From Mactromeris polynyma (taxonomy: Eukaryota; Mollusca; Bivalvia; Venerida; Mactridae), in the NCBI GenBank assembly GCA_032209605.1, contig JASFXZ010000098.1, forward strand, positions 7,501 through 71,500: a DNA stretch of 64,000 nucleotides, in the 5' to 3' direction. The notes beneath the pieces are model-generated. The model saw only the letters and a list, made by a program, of their open reading frames with translations, was not told the origin of the DNA and did not search any database. Positions 21,164 to 35,389 of this stretch are shown one piece after another. The translations under genes were made by a program, and so were the position numbers. Positions within the stretch are counted from its first letter, which is position 1. The number at the start of each line of letters is the position of its first letter.

Positions 21164-21439
21164 TGTCATTGGAAGTAACTTGTACTGATGCAAGAAACAT
21201 GCAATTATTGGTATGCCAATGCCATACCAATAATAATATAGAATGGTACAAAAATGGATCAAAGATTTCAACTTGCGTTTCGACACTTTGTATCCCGGGT
21301 GCAAATGATGGCCAAACATTCATCGCTTCGTCTGGGAAATATACAATTGTTATAGATGCCTTTGATGAAAGTTTGTGCGAAAAATATTCCTGTAGGGACG
21401 TTGTTACTCTAGAGTATAATCTTTTTCCAACTTGTGCTG
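21164..21439 (+). CDS. Single exon coding an immunoglobulin-like domain (partial gene)
   Basis: A 276-base exon bounded by a good acceptor (TTCTTTATTTCAG|TG) and donor (GTGCTG|GTAAGT). Both flanking introns are phase 1, the usual arrangement for shuffled extracellular Ig domains. The translation starts near SLEVTC, has a strand-B-like VCQC, then the hallmark IEWYKNG (Trp of strand C), and near its end GKYTIVIDAFDESLCEKYSC, matching the L-x-I..D-x-Y-x-C pattern around the strand-F cysteine. About 92 residues suits an I- or V-set domain; extra cysteines suggest added disulphides. The product would be a secreted or membrane Ig-superfamily protein. No neighbouring exons were found, so this is a fragment of a gene with long introns or an orphan exon. 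Confidence 0.65.
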
Positions 21440-22096
21440 GTAAGTTCATGATTTCTATTCTTTTGAAGGATGTTTGGCAATTATTAGCTATTTTATATCT
21501 GATTGTAAAAGTTAGTGTTTAAGATTCATGATCTGTAAATCTATCCAAGAGCACTGATTTCATATGGGTCATAAATACATTTTAAAACATCTGCATTATC
21601 TAGCATATTCACATATATGTAAGTAATTTCAGAAATAATTTCCTCGACACTTATCTGAAACATTGTGAAAAAGATTCCTTTGACTCGACATTCAGACTTA
21701 TTCAGAAAAATGAAACATGCTGGATATGTTTCAATTTTGTTTTCAGAAACTTTCAAATTGGCACATTTCTATTACATTACTACAGAAGGAGATTCTGTCA
21801 AAAAAATATTCCGGCTGTCCACTGACTTAAATACAAAATAGTCCACTGCTGAGCTATGTGAGTGACATGTTGTATTAGGGATTTCATGGAAAACACGCAT
21901 TAATGATATGCCTAAAATATGCTATTCTTTATGTCGATGATTCGGGCTACCAACCCATACATCAGCAATGAATATATACATACACATACAAAAAGCCACA
22001 TGACAGTACACACAAAAACTCAAATAAGCTTCATACATGTTGAAACACTACGAAATTATAACCATACAAATGTAAACAGGTTGTGCAAACTCAAAA
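21440..22096. other. Intron-like single-copy sequence
   Basis: Begins with the donor of the Ig exon. AT-rich, no feature recognised. It passes into the 35-bp repeat array near 22,097. Confidence 0.4.
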
Positions 22097-25000
22097 ACAA
22101 GCATGCTACAACCACACGCAAATACACAAATACAAGCATGCCACAACCACACGTACAAACACAAATACAAGCATGCCACAACCAAACGCACAAACACAAA
22201 TACAAGCATGCCACAATCACACGCACAAACACAAATACAAGCATGCCACAACCACACGCACAAAACCAAAAACAAGCATGCCACAACCACACGCACAAAC
22301 ACAAATACAAGCATGCCACAACCACACGCACATACACAAATACAAGCATGCCACAACCACACGCACAAACACAAATACAAGCATGCCACAACCACACGCA
22401 CAAACACAAATACAAGCATGCCACAACCACACGCACAAACACAAATACAAGCATGCCACAACCACACGCACAAACACAAATACAAGCATGCCACAACCAC
22501 ACGCACAAACACAAATAAAAGCATGCCACAACCACACGCACACACACATATACAAGCATGCCACAACCATACGCACAAATATAAGCACCCCACAACCATT
22601 CGCACATACACAAAAACAAGCATGCCACAACCACACGCATATACACAAATATAAGCATGTCATAACCACACGCACAAACACAAATACAAGCATGCCACAA
22701 CCACACGCACAAACACAAATACAAGCATGCCACAACCTCACGCACAAACACAAATACAATCATGTCACAACCACACGCACATACAAGCATGCCACAACCA
22801 CACGCACATACACAAATACAAGCATGCCGCAACCACACGCACAAACACAAATACAAGCATGCCACAACCACACGCACAAACACAAATACAAGCATGCCAC
22901 AACCACACGCACAAACACAAATACAAGCATGCCACAACCACACGCACATACACAAATACAAGCATGCCACAACAACACGCACATATACAAATATAAGCAT
23001 GCCACAACCACACGCACATATACAAATATAAGCATGCCACAACCGCACGCACAAACACAAATACAAACATGCCACAACCACACGCACAAACAAAAGCATG
23101 CCAAAACCACACGCACATACACAAATACAAGCAAGCCACAACCACTCGCACATACACAAATACAAGCTTGACACAACCACACGCTCAAACACATAAAGAA
23201 GCATGCCATAAACCACACGCACATACACAAATACAAGCATGTCACAACCACACGCACATGCACAAATACAAGCATGCCACAACCACTTGCACATACACAA
23301 AAAGAAGCATGCCACAACCACACGCACACACACATATACAAGCATGCCACAACCACACGCACACACACATATACAAGCATGCCACAACCACATGCACAAA
23401 TATAAGCACCCCACAACCATTCGCACATACACAAAAACAAGCATGCCACAACCACACGCATATACACAAATACAAGCATGCCACAACCACACGCACAAAC
23501 ACAAATACAAGCATGCCACAACCACACGCACAAACACAAATACAAGCATGCCACAACCACACGCACAAACACAAATACAAGCACGCCACAACCACACGCA
23601 CATACACAAATACAAGCATGCCACAACAACACGCACATATACAAATATAAGCATGTCATAACCACACGCACAAACACAAATACAAGCATGCCACAACCAC
23701 ACGCACAAACACAAATACAAGCATGCCACAACCTCACGCACAAACACAAATACAATCATGTCACAACCACACGCACATACAAGCATGCCACAACCACACG
23801 CACATACACAAATACAAGCATGCCGCAACCACACGCACAAACACAAATACAAGCATGCCACAACCACACGCACAAACACAAATACAAGCATGCCACAACC
23901 ACACGCACAAACACAAATACAAGCATGCCACAACCACACGCACATACACAAATACAAGCATGCCACAACAACACGCACATATACAAATATAAGCATGCCA
24001 CAACCACACGCACATATACAAATATAAGCATGCCACAACCGCACGCACAAACACAAATACAAACATGCCACAACCACACGCACAAACAAAAGCATGCCAA
24101 AACCACACGCACATACACAAATACAAGCAAGCCACAACCACTCGCACATACACAAATACAAGCTTGACACAACCACACGCTCAAACACATAAAGAAGCAT
24201 GCCATAAACCACACGCACATACACAAATACAAGCATGTCACAACCACACGCACATGCACAAATACAAGCATGCCACAACCACTTGCACATACACAAAAAG
24301 AAGCATGCCACAACCACACGCACACACACATATACAAGCATGCCACAACCACACGCACACACACATATACAAGCATGCCACAACCACATGCACAAATATA
24401 AGCACCCCACAACCATTCGCACATACACAAAAACAAGCATGCCACAACCACACGCATATACACAAATACAAGCATGCCACAACCACACGCACAAACACAA
24501 ATACAAGCATGCCACAACCACACGCACAAACACAAATACAAGCATGCCACAACCACACGCACAAACACAAATACAAGCACGCCACAACCACACGCACATA
24601 CACAAATACAAGCATGCCACAACAACACGCACATATACAAATATAAGCATGCCACAACCACACGCACATATACAAATATAAGCATGCCACAACCACACGC
24701 ACAAACACAAACACAAACATGCCACAACCACACGCACAAACACAAATACAAGCATGCCACAACCACACGCACATACAAGCATGCCACAACCACACGCACA
24801 TACACAAATACAAGCATGCCGCAACCACACGCACAAACACAAATACAAGCATGCCACAACCACACGCACAAACACAAATACAAGCATGCCACAACCACAC
24901 GCACAAACACAAATACAAGCATGCCACAACCACACGCACATACACAAATACAAGCATGCCACAACAACACGCACATATACAAATATAAGCATGCCACAAC

Positions 25001-28000
25001 CACACGCACATATACAAATATAAGCATGCCACAACCGCACGCACAAACACAAATACAAACATGCCACAACCACACGCACAAACAAAAGCATGCCACAACC
25101 ACACGCACATACACAAATACAAGCAAGCCACAACCACTCGCACATACACAAATACAAGCTTGACACAACCACACGCTCAAACACATAAAGAAGCATGCCA
25201 TAAACCACACGCACATACACAAATACAAGCATGTCACAACCACACGCACATGCACAAATACAAGCATGCCACAACCACTTGCACATACACAAAAAGAAGC
25301 ATGCCACAACCACACGCACACACACATATACAAGCATGCCACAACCACACGCACACACACATATACAAGCATGCCACAACCACATGCACAAATATAAGCA
25401 CCCCACAACCATTCGCACATACACAAAAACAAGCATGCCACAACCACACGCATATACACAAATACAAGCATGCCACAACCACACGCACAAACACAAATAC
25501 AAGCATGCCACAACCACACGCACAAACACAAATACAAGCATGCCACAACCACACGCACAAACACAAATACAAGCACGCCACAACCACACGCACATACACA
25601 AATACAAGCATGCCACAACAACACGCACATATACAAATATAAGCATGCCACAACCACACGCACATATACAAATATAAGCATGCCACAACCACACGCACAA
25701 ACACAAACACAAACATGCCACAACCACACGCACAAACACAAATACAAGCATGCCACAACCACACGCACATACAAGCATGCCACAACCACACGCACATACA
25801 CAAATACAAGCATGCCGCAACCACACGCACAAACACAAATACAAGCATGCCACAACCACACGCACAAACACAAATACAAGCATGCCACAACCACACGCAC
25901 AAACACAAATACAAGCATGCCACAACCACACGCACATACACAAATACAAGCATGCCACAACAACACGCACATATACAAATATAAGCATGCCACAACCACA
26001 CGCACATATACAAATATAAGCATGCCACAACCGCACGCACAAACACAAATACAAACATGCCACAACCACACGCACAAACAAAAGCATGCCACAACCACAC
26101 GCACATACACAAATACAAGCAAGCCACAACCACTCGCACATACACAAATACAAGCTTGACACAACCACACGCTCAAACACATAAAGAAGCATGCCATAAA
26201 CCACACGCACATACACAAATACAAGCATGTCACAACCACACGCACATGCACAAATACAAGCATGCCACAACCACTTGCACATACACAAAAAGAAGCATGC
26301 CACAACCACACGCACACACACATATACAAGCATGCCACAACCACACGCACACACACATATACAAGCATGCCACAACCACATGCACAAATATAAGCACCCC
26401 ACAACCATTCGCACATACACAAAAACAAGCATGCCACAACCACACGCATATACACAAATACAAGCATGCCACAACCACACGCACAAACACAAATACAAGC
26501 ATGCCACAACCACACGCACAAACACAAATACAAGCATGCCACAACCACACGCACAAACACAAATACAAGCACGCCACAACCACACGCACATACACAAATA
26601 CAAGCATGCCACAACAACACGCACATATACAAATATAAGCATGCCACAACCACACGCACATATAAAAATATAAGCATGCCACAACCACACGCACAAACAC
26701 AAACACAAACATGCCACAACCACACGCACAAACAAAAGCATGCCACAACCACACGCACTTACACAAATACAAGCAAGCCACAACCACTCGCACATACACA
26801 AATACAAGCTTGACACAACCACACGCACAAACACATAAAGAAGCATGCCATAAACCACACGCACATACACAAATACAAGCATGTCACAACCACACACACA
26901 TGCACAAATACAAGCATGCCACAACCACTTGCACATACACAAAAAGAAGCATGCCACAAACACACGCACACACACATATACAAGCATGCCACAACCATAC
27001 GCACAAATATAAGCACCCCACAACCATTCGCACATACACAAAAACAAGCATGCCACAACCACACGCATATACACAAATATAAGCATGTCAGAACCACACG
27101 CACAAACACAAATACAAGCATGCCACAACCACACGCACAAACACAAATACAAGCATGCCACAACCTCACGCACAAACACAAATACAAGCATGCCACAACC
27201 ACACGCACAAACACAAATACAAGCATGCCACAACCACACGCACATACACAAATACAAGCATGCCGCAACCACACGCACAAACACAAATACAAGCATGCCA
27301 CAACCACACGCACATACACAAATACAAGCATGCCACAACCACACGCACATATAAAAATATAAGCATGCCACAACCACACGCGCATATAAAAATATAAGCA
27401 TGCCACAACCACACGCACATATACAAATATAAGCATGCCACAACCACACGCACAAACACAAATACACACATGCCACAACCACACGCACAAACAAAAGCAT
27501 GCCACAACCACACGCACATACATAAATACAAGCAAGCCACAACCACTCGCACATACACAAATACAAGCTAGACACAACCACACTCACAAACACATAAAGA
27601 AGCATGCCATGAACCACACGCACAAACACAAATACAAGCATGTCACAACCACACGCACAAACACAAATACAAGCATGCCACAACCACCCGCACAAACACA
27701 AATACAAGCATGCCACAACCACACGCACAAACACAAATACAAGCATGCCACAACCTCACGCACAAACACAAATACAAGCATGCCACAACCACACGCACAA
27801 ACACAAATACAAGCATGCCACAACCACACGCACATACACAAATACAAGCATGCCGCAACCACACGCACAAACACAAATACAAGCATGCCACAACCACACG
27901 CACATACACAAATACAAGCATGCCACAACCACACGCACATATAAAAATATAAGCATGCCACAACCACACGCACATATACAAATATAAGCATGCCACAACC

Positions 28001-28925
28001 ACACGCACAAACACAAATACACACATGCCACAACCACACGCACAAACAAAAGCATGCCACAACCACACGCACATACATAAATACAAGCAAGCCACAACCA
28101 CTCGCACATACACAAATACAAGCTAGACACAACCACACGCACAAACACATAAAGAAGCATGCCATGAACCACACGCACAAACACAAATACAAGCATGTCA
28201 CAACCACACGCACATGCACAAATACAAGCATGCCACAACCACTTGCACATACACAAAAAGAAGCATGCCACAACCACACGCACACACACATATACAAGCA
28301 TGCCACAACCACACGCACAAATATAAGCACCCCACAACCATTCGCACATACACAAAAACAAGCATGCCAAAACCACACGCATATACACAAATATAAGCAT
28401 GTCATAACCACACGCACATACACAAATACAAGCATGTCAAACCCACACGCACAAATACAAGCATGCCACAACAACATGCACTTACACAAATACAAGCATG
28501 CCACAACCACACGCACAAACACAAATACAAGCATGCCACAACCACAAGCACATACACAAAAACAAGCATGCCACAAACACATGCACAAATACGAATATAA
28601 GAACGCCACAACCACACGCACAAACACAAGCATGCCACACCACACGCACACGCACAAATACAAGCATGCCACAACCACACGCACAAATACAAGCATGCCA
28701 CAACCACTCGCACAAATACAAGCATGCCACAACCACTCGCACAAATACAAGCATGCCACAACCACTTGCACAAATACAAGCATGCCACAACCACACGCAC
28801 AAATACAAGCATGCCACAACCACTCGCACAAAAACAAGTATTCCACAACCACACGCACAAATACAAGCATGCCACAACCACTCGCACAAATACAAGCACG
28901 CCACAACCACACGCACAAATACAAA
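22097..28925. repeat. 35-bp A/C-rich minisatellite, ~6.8 kb
   Basis: The unit is ACAAATACAAGCATGCC followed by ACAACCACACGCACAAAC (35 bp), with variants such as CACATACACAAATATAAGC. Each unit contains the palindrome GCATGC. The + strand is almost free of G outside GCATGC and CACGCAC. Alternating CACGCACA/CACACACATATACA runs could adopt Z-DNA. The unit has no stop on - and few on +, so frames of up to 1,896 codons arise on - (Cys/Val/Leu-rich), and Thr/His/Asn/Gln-rich frames on +. I judge these non-coding. From about 28,670 the unit shortens to 29 bp. Confidence 0.96.
22650..26640. repeat. Higher-order repeat of ~996 bp, four copies
   Basis: Within the 35-bp array, distinctive variant units (for example CACGCTCAAACACATAAAGAAG and ATAAGCACCCCACAACCATTC) recur at exact 996-bp spacing: 23,069, 24,065, 25,061 and 26,057 mark one landmark. 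The copies are nearly identical, with differences such as GCCAAAACC (copies 1 and 2) against GCCACAACC (copies 3 and 4). A separate duplication of about 555 bp follows at 27,085-28,190. Confidence 0.93.
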
Positions 28926-30395
28926 CGCAAACAAGCCACACGTATAAGTACAAACCCAAATAAGCCACATGGATAAGTACAAACACAAACAATCCACATG
29001 TATAAGTACAAAACCAAACAAGCTACATGGATAAGTACAATCACAAACAATCCACACGTATAAGTACAAACACAAACAATCCACATGCATAAGTACAAAC
29101 ACAAACAAGCTACATGGATAAGTACAAACACAAACAATCCACATGTATAAGTACAAACACAAACAAGCTACAGGGATAAGTACAAACACAAACAATCCCA
29201 TGTATAAGTACAAACACAAACAATCCACATGTATAAGTACAAACCCAAACAATCCACATGTATAAGTACAAACACAAACAATCCACATGTATAAGTACAA
29301 ACCCAAACAATCCACACGTATAAGTACAAACCCAAACAATCCACACGTATAAGTACAAACCCAAACAATCCACACGTATAAGTACAAACCCAAACAAGCT
29401 ACATGGATAATTACAAACCAAAACAATCCACACGTATAAGTACAAACACAAACAAGCTACATGGATAAGTACAAACACAAACAATCCACACGTATAAGTA
29501 CAAACACAAACAATCCACATGCATGAGTACAAACACAAACAAGCTACATGGATAAGTTCAAACACAAACAATCCACACGTATTAGTACAAACACAAACTA
29601 TCCACATGTATAAGTACAAACACAAACAATCCACACGTATAAGTACAAACACAAACAATCCACATGCATAAGTACAAACACAAACAAGCTACATGGATAA
29701 GTACAAACACAAACAATCCACATGTATAAGTACAAACCCAAACAAGCTACATGGATAAGTACAAACACAAACAATCCACATGTATAAGTACAAACCCAAA
29801 CAATCCACATGTATAAGTTCAAACACAAACAATCCACATGTATAAGTACAAACCCAAACAATCCACACGTATAAGTACAAACCCAAACAATCCACACGTA
29901 TAAGTACAAACCCAAACAATCCACACGTATAAGTACAAACCCAAACAAGCTACATGGATAATTACAAACCAAAACAATCCACACGTATAAGTACAAACAC
30001 AAACAAGCTACATGGATAAGTACAAACACAAACAATCCACACGTATAAGTACAAACACAAACAATCCACATGCATAAGTACAAACACAAACAAGCTACAT
30101 GGATAAGTTCAAACACAAACAATCCACACGTATTAGTACAAACACAAACTATCCACATGTATAAGTACAAACACAAACAAGCTACATGGATAAGTACAAA
30201 TCCAAACAATCCACACGTATAAGTACAAACACAAACAATCCACATGTATAAGTACAAACCCAAACAATCCACATGTATAAGTACAAACTCAAAAAAGCCA
30301 CATGTATAAGTACAAACTCAAACTAGCCACATGTATAAGTACAAACATAAACAAGCCACATGTATAAGTAAAAACACAAACAAGCTACCTGTATA
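28926..30395. repeat. 29-bp minisatellite (ACAAACACAAACAATCC..ATAAGT)
   Basis: About 50 units of 29 bp: AAGTACAAACACAAACAATC plus CACATGTAT, with alternatives AAGCTACATGGAT and CACACGTAT. An internal duplication of about 600 bp repeats the order of variants (compare 29,390-29,660 with 29,930-30,240). It continues the preceding array without a spacer and keeps its strong A/C strand bias. Confidence 0.94.
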
Positions 30396-30559
30396 TGCGA
30401 AAACAAACCTCAAAATATACAAACAAGCTACGTTTACTTTACCTACGAATGCAACACGTTACAGCACATGTTATAATCTATGCCAAGATGTCTGCCCTTT
30501 TCAATCAATACGTTATGTGATGATGATCTTATGCCTAAATTTCTTAATTTCAACAATGT

Positions 30560-31250
30560 GAAGATCATTCTCATACTTAAAAACAGACTTAACAAAGTTA
30601 AATTTACATTTAAACTACATTCAGCTGTCTATTCCTTTTGATATAAGGATACATTTTGATTTGCAACGTATCGTTTTCCCAAATATAACCAAAGCCGAAT
30701 CTATGTAAATAAAACGGGCTTATCAGGAATTGTAAACCAATATTTGATACATCTTATACGAGAAAAACTATACATTGTATATCTTCCACAATCTCCAACA
30801 ACAGCAGCAGTACATGACCGTAAAGGTGCTGACATAAATCGTTTACAAGCATACAAATGAAGCTTTTCAATATCATGTATCTAATCAAGTCCCCAAATTT
30901 CTGACCAATACGATTGGGACAATATTTGCATCAAATAATTTAAAAATACACTTTCTGACATGGGTATTAAATGATTTAACGAAGATAAAGATGGAACTAA
31001 TACTCGCTTTGTTTTATTAACATTATATTGTGCCATTCTATGTAAAGATGGTTTGCTGCTGAAAAATAATGCTCCGTAGGAAAATTAATTCACACGTTGA
31101 AGTTGGTTTCCATTATATATCTTTCATGGCGAGTTAAATTTCCACCATTTTTTATTACTAATATTTTAGGTCTGTTAATATTTACAGACAAGTTCCAATC
31201 ACTACTCTATTTAGATATACATGTACGTAATTGATTGTTTTTAATATCTT
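30560..31250 (-). pseudogene. LINE reverse-transcriptase C-terminal relic
   Basis: Translated on - in shifting frames, the stretch shows hallmarks of the region after the RT catalytic domain of non-LTR elements. In order these are WNLSVNINRPKILVIKNGG (31,195 downward), then a region ending SQSYWSEIWGLD, then EKLHLYACKRFMSAPLRS, then GDCGRYTMYSFSRIRCIKYW. The same order of motifs occurs in the LINE at 46,689-48,191, so it is probably the same broad family. Several frameshifts and stops make it a dead fragment; both ends are indistinct. Confidence 0.6.
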
Positions 31251-31298
31251 CGTGTAAATCGAGGCGTGCTAATCTGCTGTATTTTCTAACTGAAATAC

Positions 31299-31996
31299 AT
31301 GAAACCTGGCCAGAATGTGTATCTGTATGGAACCTGGCCTGAATATGTATCTGTATGGAACCTGGCCTGAATGTGTATATGTATGGAACCTGGCCAGAAT
31401 ATGTATCTGTATGGAACCTGGCCTGAATATGTATATGTATGGAACCTGGCCAGAATGTGTATATGTATGAAACCTGGCCAGAATATGTATATGTATGGAA
31501 CCTGGCCAGAATATGTATCTGTATGGAACCTGGCCTGAATATGTATATGTATGGAACCTGGCCAGAATGTGTATCTGTATGGAACCTGGCCTGAATATGT
31601 ATCTGTATGGAACCTAGCCTGAATGTGTATATGTATGGAACCTGGCCTGAATATGTATCTGTATGGAACCTGGCCTGAATGTGTATATGTATGAAACCTG
31701 GCCAGAATATGTATCTGTATGAAACCTGGCCAGAATGTGTATCTGTATGGAACCAGGCCAGAATGTGTATCTGTATAGAACCTGGCCAGAATGTGTATCT
31801 GTATGAAACCTGGCCAGAATGTGTATCTGTATGAAACCTGGCCAGAATGTGTATCTGTATAGAACCTGGCCAGAATGTGTATATGTATGGAACCTGGCCA
31901 GAATGTGCATCTGTATGGAACCTGTCCAGAATGTGTATCTGTATGGAACCTGGCCAGAATGTGTATCTGTATGAAACCTGGCCAGTATGTGTATCT
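31299..31996. repeat. 28-bp minisatellite (GGAACCTGGCCAGAATGTGTATCTGTAT)
   Basis: Twenty-five units of 28 bp, AACCTGGCC[A/T]GAAT[G/A]TG plus TAT[C/A]TGTATGG. The three variable positions are mixed along the array. Open frames on - (up to 269 codons) follow from the stop-free unit. Confidence 0.94.
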
Positions 31997-33467
31997 CTAT
32001 GCTGTAATATAGGCACAGGGACACACTATTGTCAGGTGAGCAATAATTGGCATGACCGTCGTGCTTAGCTTTGTCACCCGCCGGATGTCTGATGAGAAAG
32101 AATGGGAAGGAGGATAACTATTTAATGAACATGTTCCACTATTCTGCACATTTTGTATTTCTACTTTTAGACGACGTTTTCCTTCGTAAATATATATTTT
32201 ACGGTTTTCAGCTCACCTGACTAAGGCACAGCGTGAGCTATTGTAATCACTCACCATCCGTATTCCGTCTGTCTGTTCGTCCGTCCATCCACACTTATCT
32301 TAAACTTCTCCTCCTAAACCACTTGGTCAACCTGGACCAAAATTTACAGAAATAATACTTATATACCCCCCCCCCCCTTACAAATTTGTTCAACGAATTT
32401 CTTTCCGGAGCCACTTTTCTTAAATATATGTAGTGGAAACTTCATGGATCTTCCTTTTAACTTCTAGTCCAATGATATTATAACTTATCTCAATCGATCG
32501 TGTGGTGATCCTCCTACAAAATTGTTCAGATTATTTGAAATCATGAAAATCTTGGCGACCAGGGAATGGAGCCATTAGTCTCATATGTATATAGTGGAAA
32601 CTTCTTGTAAAAAAACTTCTGACCCATTTTCGTTTGATTTCACACATATATGTTCCATTCTTGACGCTCTGCCACGAGTGATCAAATTATTTGGATTCGT
32701 ATAAACCACGACAGCTAAGTTTCGGCGCTTTTTTTCCTAAGTCCTGAAAAGAGAATAAAAGGAAAGACTACATATGATACTGCGTCATAATCAATTGTCG
32801 GCTACTTCAAAAACTGTCGATCCATCTTAGATTGTTATTGATCGTCACAGCATCCCTAACACTTTATTATACCTTACACAATTTTAAACACATTTCTATT
32901 CATGTTAACTGATGCCATTTGTGTTATGCTGTGTTTAATGGTTTGTCTGTAACATGAAGCGAGCTTTGTTATAACATGTGGGCGGGGTTTACTGAAGTAT
33001 TTGATATCTTTGAAGTTTGGGGTTTCCTTAAATGTGGCACAGTTACACAGATTGTATCAATAGTGGTATGTGACGCTATTCTATAACTACATTTTAGGAT
33101 AATTGTGACTTGGGAAGCGTTACATATCAAATCATTTGTAATGACATCTACGTATCTTATAATGAACTTATATATTTACAGACCCTGATGTGGTAATTGG
33201 ATGAATGATTAGTTTAGTCTAACAGAAACAGAATGGGTTGGTTTGGATTAAGTTTGACTGAAACTGGCTAAATTAATAATTGTTTGCCAAATATTTAAAG
33301 TTATTAAAAGACTTCGTCGTATGTTGTAAAACCTGCTTGAGGACTTATTTATTAACCCGCAATAGATATGTTAATCTACAGATTTGTTTGTTTTTATCAT
33401 AAAACTATGAAGGAATGATGTTATTCGATTATGATACAGCTTTCAGACAGACATGATACACAAACTG
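31997..33467. other. Single-copy sequence with a dispersed-repeat-like patch
   Basis: No gene is seen. From about 32,206 the sequence CAGCTCACCTGACTAAGGCA, then GCGTGAGCTATTGTAATCAC, then GTCTGTCTGTTCGTCCGTCC resembles a repeat family common in bivalve genomes (AGCTCACCTG and GTGAGCTATTGT followed by CCGTC/CTGT tetranucleotides). This is from memory and unconfirmed. There is a run of ten C at about 32,368. Confidence 0.4.
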
Positions 33468-35389
33468 GGCCCGTATTACAGAAGCTTCTTAAGATATATC
33501 TTAAGAAATACAGAAATCTTAAGATTTGTACTTCGGTAAGGATAAGGTTCAGGAAAATCTTAAGTACTATTACAGATCCAACTTAAGAGAATTTTAACTA
33601 AAATTTCCTTATCCTTATTTTTCATCTTAAGCAAATTCTTAAGACTGTTGCTAACGTAAATCGGTTTTTACCGTTCCAAAAATAGAACCGGAAATTGATA
33701 AAATAATGCGTGCGCAGAATGTAGCAGACTTTACTCTAACTCCAAGCAAATTAATGAATTTACCTAGCTACGTTGTAGCAAGTACAACTGTCATTTCATA
33801 TAAATCTTTGTTTTTGCTGCATTATATTTGAACATTTTGAATTATAACAGATGGAAATTGACTGTATGTTGTGTGAGAAGTTTTGCTCAGTAAATCTGTA
33901 TGATATAACATGAATAATGCAGTCGGTAAGTCGTGATCTAGTTGTTGAGGCTAATTAGTACCAGTAATTCAGATTGAATATAACCAGCATGTCCTTGGGC
34001 ATGGCACAAACACAACACACACCCGGTCCATCTATACCAACAATATAGATACAATATGCTTGCACTTCTTATAATGTCCTGTCATGAGTTGTGTACTGAG
34101 AACAGACATGTTGTATGAATTCCCCTGATAAATTTTGCTCAAAAGCATGCACATACGAACCTAGATGAAACAAGAGCTTAGCACTTGTGATTAGTATAAA
34201 ACTAGTCTAGAGCAGATATAGCGCCATACATAGATAACTAAGTTGAAAAAGAAATTCACACACTATATAATAGTCATTACAATTTTATTTCAATAGAACT
34301 GTGTATTTCAAAGCATAATATTCAAATCATGATTGAAAACTACTATTAACCATCGCATGTTTGTTTATAACTGTCAGTTACAAATAGCACATTCACGCCC
34401 CATTGACAGTTAAGAATGAAAACTTCACGATCATACAAGGAAATGCTGACTGTACAATAATCGCATGGCAGAAAATACAATTGGTGTATCATATTGATGC
34501 TATCACAGTAAATGTCTTGAAAGTCCTTACATCCGAAAATTAACCTATCCGAAATTCACACTTTTGAAATTTCCGATTCACAGTGCAATTTCTATCATTC
34601 CGTTCTTATAGATACTTAAGAACATTTTTAGCTATTTGCAGAAACACATATTTATCGACATGGATCAAGCTTGTAAAATTATTGTATGCAATTTAATAGT
34701 TCAACAACTAGTCAGACAACAGGTATTAAGAAAATTTTAGTATTACAAGGAACACAATCAATGATATTGGCGCGCCGTGTCCACTTCTCCCCAAGTTCAC
34801 CCACTTCTCCCTTAAATTCGATCCTAGCTTGTTCCCTGGTAATAGATCTCTCAAGAATTGCTATAAAAGAGGACTGGTCAGTCCATTCTAAGCTTCACAT
34901 ATATTCACTGTATGTCTACATCACGTCCCTGAATTATTACATAGTTGGTTGTATGTATATTAACACTAAAAACAGTATTTTATAAGGTAAATATGGTTGA
35001 TTTTGCTCACAGCGTTGACACAATTTCAAGAGCAAAATTTGATAATTCTACGGAATTTACTGAACACCGGTATGTAAATTTATATCTGAACGCAACGTGA
35101 TATGAACGTTGTGTTGAAATCGTAGATGTCGGATAATTGTGCTGTTCACTGGTTCAGAAAATGAAGGCGATTCTATAACTTAAGATTGTTTATACAAGAT
35201 AAGGGAGGTCTAGCTTTCCTTAAAATCTAAGGAGAAAATCGCTTACCTTAAGTGAAAAAATAAGATAAGAACATTGTGTAATACTACTTAAGAATTTTCT
35301 GAAATCTTAAGGATAAAAATGTAAAAACTTAAGATTTTTTCGTCATTTAAGGAAAATTTTAAGGATAAGAAGCTTCTGTAATACGGGCC
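33468..35389. mobile_element. 1.9-kb foldback DNA transposon relic with 24-bp TIRs (Harbinger-like?)
   Basis: The left end GGCCCGTATTACAGAAGCTT (33,468 onward) and the right end are perfect inverted repeats of 24 bp (33,468-33,491 and 35,366-35,389). Both ends continue inward with about 200 bp rich in CTTAAG and TTAAGGAAAATTTT motifs in inverse orientation, so subterminal regions could pair further. The trinucleotide CTG flanks both ends (33,465-33,467 and 35,390-35,392) as a possible 3-bp target duplication, which would suit PIF/Harbinger, though the palindrome GGGCCC makes the exact boundary ambiguous. The interior has only short frames (longest about 99 codons at 34,686, no motif), so it appears non-autonomous or gutted. 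Confidence 0.75.

Noticed and set aside
31207..32024. 269-codon - frame with ARFHTDTHSGQV repeats
   Set aside because: Translation of the 28-bp minisatellite.
34686..34985. 99-codon frame inside the foldback element as a transposase remnant
   Set aside because: No transposase motif; composition looks random.
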